Below, piece by piece: positions 24,701 to 32,500 of a stretch of DNA of 64,000 nucleotides. The notes beneath the pieces are model-generated. The model searched no databases, had not been told where the DNA came from, and saw only the letters and a list, made by a program, of their open reading frames with translations. A program made the translations under genes and the position numbers. The stretch is from positions 206,357,298-206,421,297 of the forward strand of contig NC_091119.1 of assembly GCF_040183065.1 (NCBI RefSeq), in the 5' to 3' direction. Each line of letters starts with the position of its first letter. Positions within the stretch are counted from its first letter, which is position 1. Source of the stretch: Periplaneta americana. Lineage: Eukaryota; Arthropoda; Insecta; Blattodea; Blattidae.

Positions 24701-26696
24701 GTGAGTGAGCGAGTGTGAGTGAGTGAGCGAGTGAGTGAGCGAGTGAGTGAGTGTGAGTGAGTGAGCGAGTGTGAGTGAGTGAGCGAGTGAGCGAGTGAGG
24801 GAGTGAGTGAGTGAGCGAGTGAGCGAGTGAGGGAGTGAGTGAGTGAGCGAGTGAGTGAGTGAGTGTGAGTGAGCGAGTGAGTGAGCGAGTGAGTGAGTGA
24901 GCGAGTGAGTGAGTGAGTGTGAGTGAGCGAGTGAGTGAGTGAGTGAGCGAGTGAGTGAGTGAGTGAGCGAGTGAGTGAGTGAGTGTGAGTGAGCGAGTGA
25001 GTGAGTGAGTGAGCGAGTGAGTGAGTGAGCGAGTGAGTGAGTGAGTGAGCGAGTGAGTGAGTGAGTGTGAGTGAGCGAGTGAGTGAGTGAGTGAGCGAGT
25101 GAGTGAGTGAGCGAGTGAGTGAGTGAGTGAGCGAGTGAGTGAGTGTGAGTGAGTGAGCGAGTGAGTGAGTGAGTGAGCGAGTGAGTGAGTGAGTGAGCGA
25201 GTGAGTGAGTGAGTGAGCGAGCGAGTGAGTGAGCGAGTGAGTGTGAGTGAGTGATTGAGTGAGCGAGCGAGCGAGTGTGAGTGAGTGAGTGAGTGTGAGC
25301 GAGTGAGTGAGTGAGTGAGTGAGTGAGTGAGTGAGTGAGTGAGTGAGTGAGTGAGCGAGTGAGTAAGTGTGTATTCTTTTCACTAAAACATATATCATAC
25401 ATTACCAGGAAAGAACAGAGTCTACTGTATTAAGGCAAAATCTCTAACTCTTTTCTAAGTAATCAATCAACTAAAAACATTCATTTCATTACGTTAAGTC
25501 ACCGATAAATCCACGAGCTTATAAGAACCGTGATTAATGTCATCTGAACGCTAAACGGATTACAGAAGCCTGGTTCATTGACTGTGCTTTAGCAGGCAAG
25601 CGTGAAGAGTTAATAGCCTCTTTCAAACGAGACTTCACTGGTAGAATATATTCTGGTGAAGTTTTTCATTAATTGTTAATGGGAATCGAAAGCTTCTCCT
25701 GAAAGAGTAGTCAGTGTTGTTTTATTCAATTTATAAAAAGCAGAAAAGTAGTTACATATTTACTTACTTACAAATGGATTTAAGAAAGCCCAGAGGTTCA
25801 TTGCCGCCTTCACATAAGCCCTTCAACGCATCAGTCCTATCCTGAGCAAGATTAATCCAGTCTATAACATCATATTCCACCTCCCTCATATCCATTTTAA
25901 TATTATCGTCCTATCTACGTCTCGGCCTCCCTAAAGGTCTTTTTCCCCTCAGGTCTTCAAACTAACACTCTATATGCATTTGTGGATACACCTATCGTGC
26001 TACATGCCCTGCCCATCTCAAACGTCTGGATTTAATGTTCCTAATTATGTCAGGTGAAGAATACAATGCGTGCAGTTCTGCGTTGTGTAACTTTCTGCAT
26101 TCCCCTGTAACTTCATCCCTCTTAGCCTCAAATATTTTCCTAAGCACCTTATTATCAAACACCTTAACTTCTGTTCCTTTCTCAAAGTGAGAGTCCAAGT
26201 TTGACAACCATACAGAACAACCGGTAATATAACTGTTTTATAAATAATTCTAACTTTAACTATGGACGAATCCAGAAATGCATATAGAGTGTTAGTTGCG
26301 AGGCCGGAGGGAAAAAGACCTTTGGGGAGGCCGAGACGTAGATGGGAGAATAATATTGAAATGAATTTGAGGGAGGTGGGATATGATGATAGAGACTGGA
26401 TTAATCTGGCTCAGGATAGGGACCAATGGCGGGATTATGTAAGGGCGGCAATGAACCTCCGGGTTCCTTAAAAGCCATAACTAAGTTAGTTATAGAAATT
26501 ATTTTGTAGGTACCGTCTGTTATGTCGGTATCTAAGTTAAGATATCACACCATTGTTAATGGACGAACAGAAAAGACAGCCGTGGTATGAGTCTGTGAAA
26601 TTCATGATACAATGATCTTATTTTTATTTTCCAGGTGAACAATGCACAGAGTACCGTCGCAAGCTAGAGGACGCCGTGGACGGACTGAATATATAA
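5522..26696 (+). CDS. Plus-C odorant-binding protein-like gene 1 (nine exons, 231 aa)
   Basis: Predicted secreted carrier of small hydrophobic ligands. Exons 5522-5597, 10289-10428, 13812-13893, 15787-15836, 18797-18832, 18926-19061, 20320-20405, 23818-23845 and 26635-26696 join with GT-AG introns into 231 open codons plus TAA. Residues 1-20 are a signal peptide (core [13 protein letters not shown], likely cut after SASA). Cysteines are C73-C74, C92, C117, C121, C164, C185, C195, C204-P205 and C215. The run C117-X3-C-X42-C-X20-C-X9-C-X8-CP-X9-C fits the Plus-C OBP signature with Pro right after the penultimate Cys. An extra C192 gives 11 mature cysteines, an odd number that genes 2 and 3 lack. 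One N-glycosylation sequon (N106-F-T). AATAAA lies at 26760-26765. The span is 21 kb because introns are filled with transposons and satellites. An optional extra exon at 13075-13218 is left out, since it lies inside a transposon and genes 2 and 3 have no counterpart. Function is inferred from the cysteine pattern only. Confidence 0.85.
5720..6803 (+). mobile_element. LINE family B (CR1/Jockey-like), 5'-truncated
   Basis: ORF 5718-6209 encodes the C-terminal end of a non-LTR reverse transcriptase: [38 protein letters not shown] and [20 protein letters not shown]. The 3' UTR carries a GGTTGAGTGTAAGAGAAGG block, AAGGCCTTAACTCTGCCAGG and then an ATT tail (6723-6803). The same 3' block recurs at 27285-27380, 41838-41950 (minus) and 51340-51434. 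It lies in intron 1 of gene 1. Clade assignment is from recalled motif likeness. Confidence 0.8.
6830..7077. mobile_element. MITE family M2, copy 1 (248 bp)
   Basis: About 30-bp terminal inverted repeats starting AAGAGTCCACTGCAAGAATG at the left and complementary at the right. It is flanked by a perfect 6-bp direct repeat CATTTG (6824-6829 and 7078-7083), read as the target-site duplication. The second copy is at 40293-40537. No coding capacity. The superfamily is not clear from a 6-bp duplication. Confidence 0.8.
7091..7777. mobile_element. MITE family M1, copy 1 (PIF/Harbinger-like)
   Basis: Termini GGCCGTGTCTCAAAGCT and its complement, flanked by TAA on both sides (7088-7090, 7778-7780). 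A 3-bp TAA/TTA duplication is typical of PIF/Harbinger. The middle holds three tandem copies of a ~71-bp unit (about 7292-7503, AAGATAAGGACTTAATATAT) absent from copy 2 (8991-9515). Non-coding. Confidence 0.8.
7292..7503. repeat. ~71-bp tandem repeat, three units
   Basis: Three near-identical units (AAAGATAAGGACTTAATATA ... GAAGGTACTAACAATG) inside the M1 MITE; the first unit differs slightly. Copy 2 of the MITE has a single unit-like stretch, so this is a local expansion. Confidence 0.85.
7855..7894. repeat. (AAT)n microsatellite
   Basis: Short pure AAT array. Confidence 0.9.
8191..8790 (-). mobile_element. Repeat family E, copy 1
   Basis: About 600-bp interspersed repeat seen four times (also 50113-51720, 55983-56590, 59273-59935). 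It carries 15-bp inverted ends TTTATGCTCGACCAT around a ~460-bp core. Beyond one end is a separate hairpin whose arms read TATAATGGTAATTAAGACGC and its complement. Non-coding; probably a non-autonomous DNA transposon. Situated in intron 1 of gene 1. Confidence 0.75.
8991..9515. mobile_element. MITE family M1, copy 2
   Basis: Same ends (GGCGTGTCTCAAAGCT ... GCTTTGGGACACGGCC) and interior as 7091-7777, but with one rather than three of the internal units and no clear target duplication on the right. More diverged. Confidence 0.75.
9581..9975. mobile_element. Long-TIR MITE family M3 with tRNA-like arms, copy 1
   Basis: Nearly two complementary arms of ~170 bp (start CAGTAGTGGCAAAAAAA, end complementary) around a short loop, flanked by TA on both sides, the mariner/Tc1 target. 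Each arm contains GGTTCGAATCCTGCC, an exact match to the Pol III B-box consensus, in a tRNA-like 3' half. A second copy lies at 33635-34024. Non-coding ORFs here are reflections of the arms. Confidence 0.8.
10512..11260 (+). repeat. Interspersed repeat family R, copy 1
   Basis: Shares an extended, diverged match with the inverse of 35930-37095. Examples are the block around CTAGATGGCAGTAGTG and TACTAGTCAAGAAGGCTTTG, and the 3' portion with the AAACAAATGCTAGGGA motif. Opposite orientation in two introns indicates a mobile element, not a shared ancestral intron. No termini or coding region recognised. Confidence 0.65.
11555..11850 (+). mobile_element. tRNA-derived SINE-like element
   Basis: A tRNA-like head (TAGCGTCCAAGTGG, then GAGGTTCGATTCAC resembling a B box) followed by a ~230-bp body and an AAAG tail. 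Only one copy in the window, so this is a tentative call. Confidence 0.45.
13075..13218 (+). other. Possible extra (exonised) segment of gene 1
   Basis: A 48-codon stretch open in phase 0 with an acceptor (ttattttttag) and a weaker donor (GTAAAT). It begins [14 protein letters not shown] and would fit between exons 2 and 3 of gene 1 without breaking the frame, giving 279 aa. It lies inside element M7, and genes 2 and 3 lack a counterpart, so it may be chance or a transposon-derived exon. Confidence 0.25.
13247..13504 (-). mobile_element. tRNA-derived SINE family S1, full copy in M7
   Basis: On the minus strand: tRNA-like head with A-box-like GGAGTAACGGTCAGCG and exact B box GGTTCGAATCC. The conserved body contains CCGGGGTTTTCCCTCAACCC and ends TTGATACAGCGTCATAAAAT with an ATAA-rich tail. 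It is flanked by an 11-bp duplication CCGTTAATAGA (13236-13246 and 13505-13515), proof of insertion into M7. Other copies: 34295-34405, 45106-45363, 57958-58218. Confidence 0.9.
14085..14161. repeat. (CATA)n microsatellite
   Basis: Nearly pure CATA array abutting the left end of the foldback element at 14162. Confidence 0.9.
14162..15590. mobile_element. Compound foldback element M8
   Basis: Three copies of a ~280-bp unit. Two are direct (14162-14440 and 14848-15117) and one is inverted (15290-15588). The outer ends TAGGGTTAGTTAAAAGTCC and its near-complement look mariner-like. Each unit contains a CCGGTTTAACCGG-like palindrome. LINE A is inserted in the first unit at 14441-14815. Non-coding, in intron 3 of gene 1. 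Confidence 0.75.
14441..14815 (+). mobile_element. LINE family A, 3' end nested in M8
   Basis: Starts inside the reverse transcriptase C-terminus ([20 protein letters not shown]) and ends in the AGTA tail. One stop falls inside the GRPEG region, so it is non-functional. Insertion lies in the A-run of the M8 unit, giving A-rich flanks on both sides and a younger age than M8. Confidence 0.85.
15591..16167. other. Intron sequence, unassigned (holds one exon)
   Basis: Apart from the gene 1 exon at 15787-15836 I see only AT-rich intron sequence. Confidence 0.5.
16168..16224. repeat. (AAT)n microsatellite
   Basis: AAT array ending in AAC units. Confidence 0.9.
16348..16852. mobile_element. MITE M9
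   Basis: About 500 bp with inverted ends AGCGTATTCCGAATCTCA and AATTCGAAATACGCT, GC-richer than its surroundings and rich in CACCGGTG-type palindromes near the left end. No clear target duplication. Two overlapping ORFs (85 and 105 aa) look accidental. Confidence 0.6.
16990..17215. repeat. ~20-bp tandem repeat (ACTTAATTAATTACACATCA)
   Basis: About ten imperfect units of a CACATCAACTTAATTAATTA type in intron 5 of gene 1. No coding or structural role visible. Confidence 0.75.
17670..18602 (+). mobile_element. LINE family D, 5'-truncated copy 1
   Basis: ORF 17679-18077 encodes a reverse transcriptase C-terminus ([20 protein letters not shown], then [19 protein letters not shown]). The 3' UTR (18480-18530) can pair CCCCTGA with TCAGGGG around GCACGAGTTCTACTCCT, then an AAAT tail. 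Copies at 41977-42320 and 62889-63140, both minus. An 11-bp direct repeat TTAAAAAGTTA (about 18061-18071 and 18360-18370) brackets ~290 bp, suggesting a later insertion at the end of the ORF. Confidence 0.75.
19362..20294 (-). mobile_element. LINE family A, 5'-truncated copy in gene 1 intron 7
   Basis: Carries the reverse transcriptase catalytic block [19 protein letters not shown] (minus ORF 19769-20218) and the C-terminus (19379-19762), split by a frame change. The AGTA tail is at 19362-19372. The truncated 5' end stops only ~25 bp before the acceptor of gene 1 exon 7 (20320). Confidence 0.9.
20406..22034. other. Gene 1 intron, unassigned
   Basis: AT-rich intron sequence; only an (AAT)n array (about 21740-21785) and an ATT stretch (about 21430-21460) stand out. 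No transposon ends or exon recognised. Confidence 0.5.
22035..23260 (+). mobile_element. Non-autonomous Helitron-like element (family H2)
   Basis: Begins TCTATACTAGTAATAAATCT and ends with GTGCAGCGGAGCGCAC (stem GTGC/GCAC) followed by GGGTACAG and CTAG (23257-23260), then T. This is a Helitron-type 3' end. Contains the GATGAACGGATTTCGATGAA motif, shared in type with family H1. No Rep/helicase coding. A TAATA array (22717-22826) sits inside. Confidence 0.7.
22717..22826. repeat. (TAATA)n pentanucleotide array
   Basis: About 22 near-perfect units inside the Helitron-like element. Confidence 0.95.
23261..23817. other. Gene 1 intron, unassigned
   Basis: Plain AT-rich intron up to the acceptor of the 28-nt exon; only short spurious ORFs. 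Confidence 0.5.
24018..25366. repeat. 1.35-kb GAGT/GAGC/GAGTGT minisatellite
   Basis: Tetranucleotide GAGT array with GAGC, GAGG and TGAGTGT variants arranged in longer periodic blocks. For example, GTGAGCGAGTGAGGGAGTGA is repeated from about 24470 to 24560 and again from about 24785 to 24850. On the minus strand every frame is open, producing long Ser-Leu-Thr-His (HSLT) ORFs that are artefacts. It lies in the last intron of gene 1. Confidence 0.95.
25766..26256 (-). mobile_element. LINE family A copy (left half of an inverted pair)
   Basis: Minus-strand copy with AGTA tail at 25766 and the [20 protein letters not shown] region (25992-26207). Its 5' truncation abuts the plus-strand copy at 26258. 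Confidence 0.85.
26258..26478 (+). mobile_element. LINE family A copy (right half of an inverted pair)
   Basis: Plus-strand 3' end (ORF 26262-26471, [20 protein letters not shown]) head to head with the previous copy. Both halves keep their own 3' end, so this is not a simple 5' inversion of one insertion. It ends about 160 bp before the last exon of gene 1. Confidence 0.85.
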
Positions 26697-27284
26697 GCAA
26701 AAGCACACTGTGGGAGTGAAAGATTATTAGGAGATGCATCATTGCAAATATATAATTGTAATAAAAAAAATGTATAATGTCTAAGTGACTTAGGTTGTGT
26801 GTTATATGTATGAATAGTAATAACAACACTGAACGTCTGTAAACAATGGGAAAAAAGAAGCAAACGAGAGCACAAAATTAATCATCTAGAATAAAGTAAT
26901 TACATCTGTATATGGAAAATCCTTCACGCAGTGTTTATGTGTATTATATGTGCATTATTTAAGAGAAATGTTCTTTTAGATATTGAATATGAACAAAATC
27001 CAACTATATAGTTTAAGGGACAGCGTTTAATGGAAGTGTTTATATTTTACACACATGCTTATATACTATAAAATTCATTCTTGTCATTTAAGTAGTTTTT
27101 CAGGTATGCATGTCATATTTTCAAAATCAATCTTCTAACAAAAATTTTATATATACTGCATGATCCATAACTTTATGTAAGTTATAGCACCTCTGATATA
27201 TTCAGAATCACGAGCATCCATATTTGAAAAAAATTGTCGTGAAAAATATGAAAATATTTACTTGCTGGACACAATGTATGTCGC
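26697..27284. other. 3' flank of gene 1
   Basis: Contains the AATAAA at 26760-26765. The rest is AT-rich and unassigned. Confidence 0.5.
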
Positions 27285-27380
27285 TATTGTTTTGATTAAA
27301 GCTGGTTGAGTGGAAGAGAAGGCTTTATGGCCTTAACTCTGCCAGTAAAAATAAAACATTCTATTCTATTCTATTCTACA
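27285..27380 (+). mobile_element. LINE family B, 3' end only
   Basis: Holds GCTGGTTGAGTGGAAGAGAA and GGCCTTAACTCTGCCAG, then an ATTCT tail. An ATTCT-type tail is reminiscent of CR1-like LINEs. Confidence 0.75.
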
Positions 27381-27509
27381 ATTTCCAAAATTGTTGGGCC
27401 CATTCAATAAAAATATTATTTTTATTTCAGAGAGTTGCTAAAATACCTGTATAAAATATATATATAACAAAATAAAAAAATGTATATAAATATACTATTA
27501 ATAATATTC

Positions 27510-27900
27510 TCAAACTCTGCCTTGTCCAAAAACACACAAGTATCAAACCCTATACACTAGCGAGACCTGTACTCATGTATGGAAGAGAAGCTTGGACCAT
27601 ACGTAAATGTGATGAACACTGAATCACTGCCAATGAAATAAAAAACTGCGGGTTATACTAAATTAGACAAGAAAAAAATATAGGCCTAGATATTTTGATA
27701 ACATAAAAAAAAATTCCCGTTTTAGAGAAACAGTTAAAGAAATTTCATGTACTCAGAATACCACGCCAAATAACAAACCACCGTCCTTCAGGATAATGCT
27801 CTTTGGGTCGTCAGCTGAAACAATGGAATGAGATCTTTCACAGGCCACTAAGCCTAATATAGGACAGGCAGAAGAACAGAAAAAAATGTAGAAAATTCGA
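27510..27900 (+). mobile_element. Highly degraded LINE reverse transcriptase C-terminus
   Basis: Readable pieces in several frames include LARPVLMYGREAWTIRKCDE and a RPLSLI-type end, recalling RTE/CR1 C-termini of the YGSEAWT type, but from a family distinct from A. Many breaks. Confidence 0.5.
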
Positions 27901-28284
27901 TACTGTATTTAATTAACAATTCCTTATAAAGCATGCACAAAATAATGCAGCTTAATAGCTTTAGAATTGTACAGCCGTTTAGATTCTGAATATGTTAAAA
28001 TATGCTGAAAATAAAAAGTGTCGAAAAACGACTTTCAAATTATAAAACGAAGAATTTAAACAGCGAGCCATTTAAATATGACGTCATTACCGACAGTTGC
28101 AAGTGTGTTAGTGTTCTGAAACTTATGTGACAGATTAGGGTCTATAGATTTATTTTTACAGTAAAACAAAAAAGTGATTTTTTGACCAGAAACTATATAA
28201 TTTCATTCGTCTCGCTGTACTCAGAGATGCACAAAACAATATTCCAAATCACTTCATATGTTATCAATGATTTGGAAACTTGTA

Positions 28285-29191
28285 CTTACTTACTTACTGG
28301 CTTTTAAGGAACCCGGAGGTTCATTGCCGCCCTCACATAAGCCCGACATCGGTCCCTATCCTGAGCAAGATTAATCCATTCTCTATCAATATATGCCACC
28401 TCCCTCAAATCCATTTTAATATTATCTTCCCATCTACGTCTCGACCTTCCTAAAGGTCTTTTTCTCTCCGGCCTCCCAACTAACACTCTATATACATTTC
28501 TGGATTCGCCCATACGTGCTACATGCCCTGCCCATCTCAAACGTCTGGATTTAATGTTCCTAATTATGTCAGATGAAGAATACAATGCGTGCAGCTCTGC
28601 GTTGTGTAACTTTCTCCATTCTCCTGTAACTTCATCCCTCTTAGCCCCAAATATTTTCCTAAGCACCTTATTCTCAGACACCCTTAACCTATGTTCCTCT
28701 CTCAAAGTGAGAGTCCAAGTTTCACAATCATACAGAACAACCGGTAATATAACTGTTTTATAAATTTTAACTTTCAGATTTTTTGACAGCAGACTAGATG
28801 ATAAAAGCTTCTCAACCGAATAATAACACGCATTTCCCATATTTATTCTGTGTTTATTTTCTTCCCGAGTATCATTTATATTTGTTACTGTTGCTCCAAG
28901 ATATTTGAACTTCTCCACCTCTTCAAAAGATAAATTTCCAATTTTTATATTTCCATTTCGTACAATATTCTCGTCACGAGACATAATCATATACTTTGTC
29001 TTTTCGGGATTTACTTCCAAACCTATTCTCTTTACTTGCTTCCAGTAAAATTCCCGTGTTTTCCCTAATCGTTTGTGGATTTTCTCCTAACATATTCACG
29101 TCATCCGCATAGACAAGCAGCTGATGTAACCCGTTCAATTCCAAACCCTCTCTGTTATCCTGGACTTTCCTAATGGCATACTCTAGAGCAA

Positions 29192-29198
<7 letters not shown>
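28285..29198 (-). mobile_element. LINE family A copy between genes 1 and 2
   Basis: Minus ORF 28304-29020 (238 aa) is the longest uninterrupted C-terminal stretch of the family. With a frame change the copy extends into [19 protein letters not shown] (catalytic YADD). The AGTA tail is at 28287-28297. It abuts an AAT array at its truncated 5' end. Confidence 0.9.

Positions 29199-29254
<56 letters not shown>
29199..29254. repeat. (AAT)n microsatellite
   Basis: AAT array at the 5' end of the LINE copy. Confidence 0.9.
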
Positions 29255-29255
<1 letters not shown>

Positions 29256-29599
29256 TGCATAAAATGAAGAGGAACACAGCTGTATGACAGTTTCAGCAAT
29301 CACAGAACAATAACCAAGCCAAAAACCTTGGCACAAATGAGCGATATGGAGGCATAATACACGCCACGTTTTAATTACATAACGAGTACAAGAGATCCCT
29401 GAAATGCTAAGTCACAATAGTGTGTCATTGAAACGTTGAAATGGACGGTTAGGTAGCAGGAAACCTTTGTGCGCAATCGAAATTGTGATGTGATGTAACC
29501 ATAATAATCAGATCATGTCATGGGAAAACTCATAATCGCATAAAAATTGTCAGCAGTGTCGCTAAAGCAGCTAGTTCCTAAACCACCGACGGCTTTGCA

Positions 29600-32500
29600 A
29601 TGCGGATATTTCCATGGATACTAATTTATTGTCACGTGGCAGCAGGATTCTCTCTACTCGGCGATACTCAGAGTAAGTATTAAACATATATTACGAGTAT
29701 ATATACAGGGTGATTCAAGAGGATTTGTCACCACTTACGCAGCTTATTTCCGAAGAAATTCTGAGCGAAACTGTCATAATATGAACATGGGTCCTATTCC
29801 CAATATTTTCAGAGTTACATCAACTTGAAATTGTTAAAAATACATTTCTTCTTTAGTTTTAAGGGTAAAAGAATGATACAAATAGTTACAGATAGCTGAA
29901 ACATGTCACTTTTGGGATTTATAGTACTTGTTAAATCTGTGAAAGTTCCTCCTGTAAATTTTTCATAGAGTGACTTAAGCCCTTTTGCCCGCCCACCGGA
30001 ATTACGGTTGAGCTGATTTTTAGTGCATTTTGAGTACCGGTAGTTGATCCTAGTAGTTGTTAACGACACTACATAAAGATGAAGCAATGTCTGCTCATAC
30101 GGTTGCTTCATGGCCCAGTATAAAGCCTGAGTATGTAACCCTTGAGTCAGCACTAATATTTTGCACACACCTTGGAACCTGATGCAGCTACAACGTTACA
30201 GATGTGCGACACTTTCGACATCAAGATTTTCGCACATTTCTAGATACAAGTTGCTCTTCCTGTTTTCAGGTTTTCTCAATTTCAGGATAGCAGCTGATGT
30301 CAACAACCACTCCACAATTACGCAGACTTCATGGTTGTACGAACAGAGACAAGTAGCAAATGAAAACCGCTTTTCCAATCAAGATAATTTTCCACAGGTA
30401 GTCTACTGAAACAGTTTTCATTAAGAAAGCATACGAAATGTACACCCTTTGACACAGAAATTCAGAGACAAATCCCCACCTTGTAATGTCACTGTGTACG
30501 CTCTGTTCACAGGCGTGCGTTTTACACAGCCAGATTAAACTCTGGTCTTTGTAATAGAAGAAAGGGCTCTATCGCTAAGCCATTAAGGTGACGTAAGGAA
30601 TATGTCGTTTCATGACATACAGATACGTTGCTCCTATGACTTGACATCATCCTCGATGCTTAAGGCTGGTTCACAATAAACCGCAAACGGAAACGAAAAC
30701 GAGAACGGAAATATTGTTAAAATAGATGAATTTAAATGTGAGCATTCACAACTAACTACTGTGAATGCTGAATAATTTCAAGGGAAAAATTGTTCCGGGG
30801 CCAGGTATCGATCCCGGGACCTCTGGTTGAACGTACCAGCGCTCTACCACTGAGCTACCCGGGAACTCCACCCGACACCGTCTCAGTGGTAGAGCGCTGG
30901 TACGTTCAACCAGAGGTCCCGGGATCGATACCCGGCCCCGGAACAATTTTTCCCTTGAAATTATTCAAATCTGTTTTACAGGGAGTTTCACCTGAAAGAC
31001 TAGATTTGCATATTTTGAATGCTCCTATTTAAATGCATTTATTTTAACATTATTTCCGTTCCCGTTCTCATTATCGTTTCCATTCTCGGTTTATTGTGAA
31101 CCAGCCTTTAGTATTTTCCCGTATGAATTCCGCGTTAGTCCGAACGACACGTAGAAAAATTCACGCTACAAGAGAGTGACAATTTCCGTGTCAAAAGGTG
31201 TAAACACGCAGTACTAAGGACTTACAATGAAATGCAGGATAGGAGAGGATATGTTTCTCGTCCTGTGCTGTCTCAGCGGTAGTACACATTGCAGAACTCC
31301 CTGGTCGTGTGGTGAGCACGGTACAGGGCCACCGCTGAGACAACACAGGACAGGATATAAAAACCGAGTCCCGTGGATGGAAGATGCTTCTCTTCTATTG
31401 CCCATGCCAGGTACCGAATTGCAGGCCGCTTGTATGGAGAGGTCATACACCATTGTTACGTTTTCTTCGTATTCAGTTTTAACGAAGGAGATGATGCAGA
31501 TTATTTTCTGAAATTAATTTAATTTTTATGTACTACAGTGTTGCTACAAGCCTTACGACCAGCCAAACGTCAAGGTGGCCAGTGTGTACTACCAATGCGT
31601 CCAAGAGACAACGCCAAATGGTAAGGATATATTTGTAGAATACGTAAATAATCGTTCAGGAGTTAAGGTCGCCGTTGGCCAGGATGTCACATGACTTCGT
31701 GACGTATTATGCTTTGATCAAAGAACTGGAGTAACTACATGGTTATGTTCTTCTTGTAACAGCATTGAATAATTTTCTCACCATAATATTAGGATATTGC
31801 ATTTATTGAACATAAATATGACAGTATCTATATATATATAATTTGAACTGGTAACGGAAATTACGGGAAAACGGCTGAACGGATTTTAATAAATGACCCC
31901 TCATTTTGAAGCTTGAAGCCCGACGTTTTTCACAAAAATAGTAGCTTTCAGTGAAGCGTTAGTTTTCCTACATAATTTTTCTGTTTTCCAAAATCCATCT
32001 TTCGTCAGTTTTGAGAACTATTTGAATTTGAATATAAAACAAAACACACACTACAATAAACAATAGGATAGTACACGAAGGCCATGACCTGCAGGATTGC
32101 TGACTGACATATTTAGAGTTCAAATTTAATTGGTTATTAAAAACTTCAAGACTTACTAAAAATAATTTACAGGTCCGATTTTGCGGTGTGTAATTTTCTG
32201 AGTACTACTGTGTATTGCATATTAAAATCTACAAAACTTGAGGTTGTTTGATGACATTATTACCACTAGAAATGAAATATTATTATAGTTAATACCATGA
32301 TATGACTATTTTTCATTAATTATACATATTCATCCTATACTAATGATATGAAAGTGAAACGTTTTGGGATTATATAGCTTAAGTAGATGTAGAGAATATC
32401 TTAAATTAAGTCTTGATATTTTCTATAATTTACTGAGTGGCGGCTACAAAACTTACGTAAGATAATATTGTTAATAAAAATCAAATATTTTTTTAGTTAT

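Noticed and set aside
24018-25366. CRISPR-like repeat array
   Set aside because: No fixed repeat-spacer layout; simple tetranucleotide units in a eukaryotic intron.
23965-25402. ORFs of 477 and 466 aa rich in Ser-Leu-Thr-His on the minus strand
   Set aside because: They translate the GAGT/GAGC minisatellite, which has no stop in any frame, inside the last intron of gene 1.
28304-29020. 238-aa ORF as a host gene
   Set aside because: It is the C-terminal part of the LINE A reverse transcriptase, repeated many times in the window with an AGTA tail.
30770-30966. Pair of facing tRNA genes
   Set aside because: Loop position 33 is not U, the acceptor pairing is poor, and related copies behave as SINEs.
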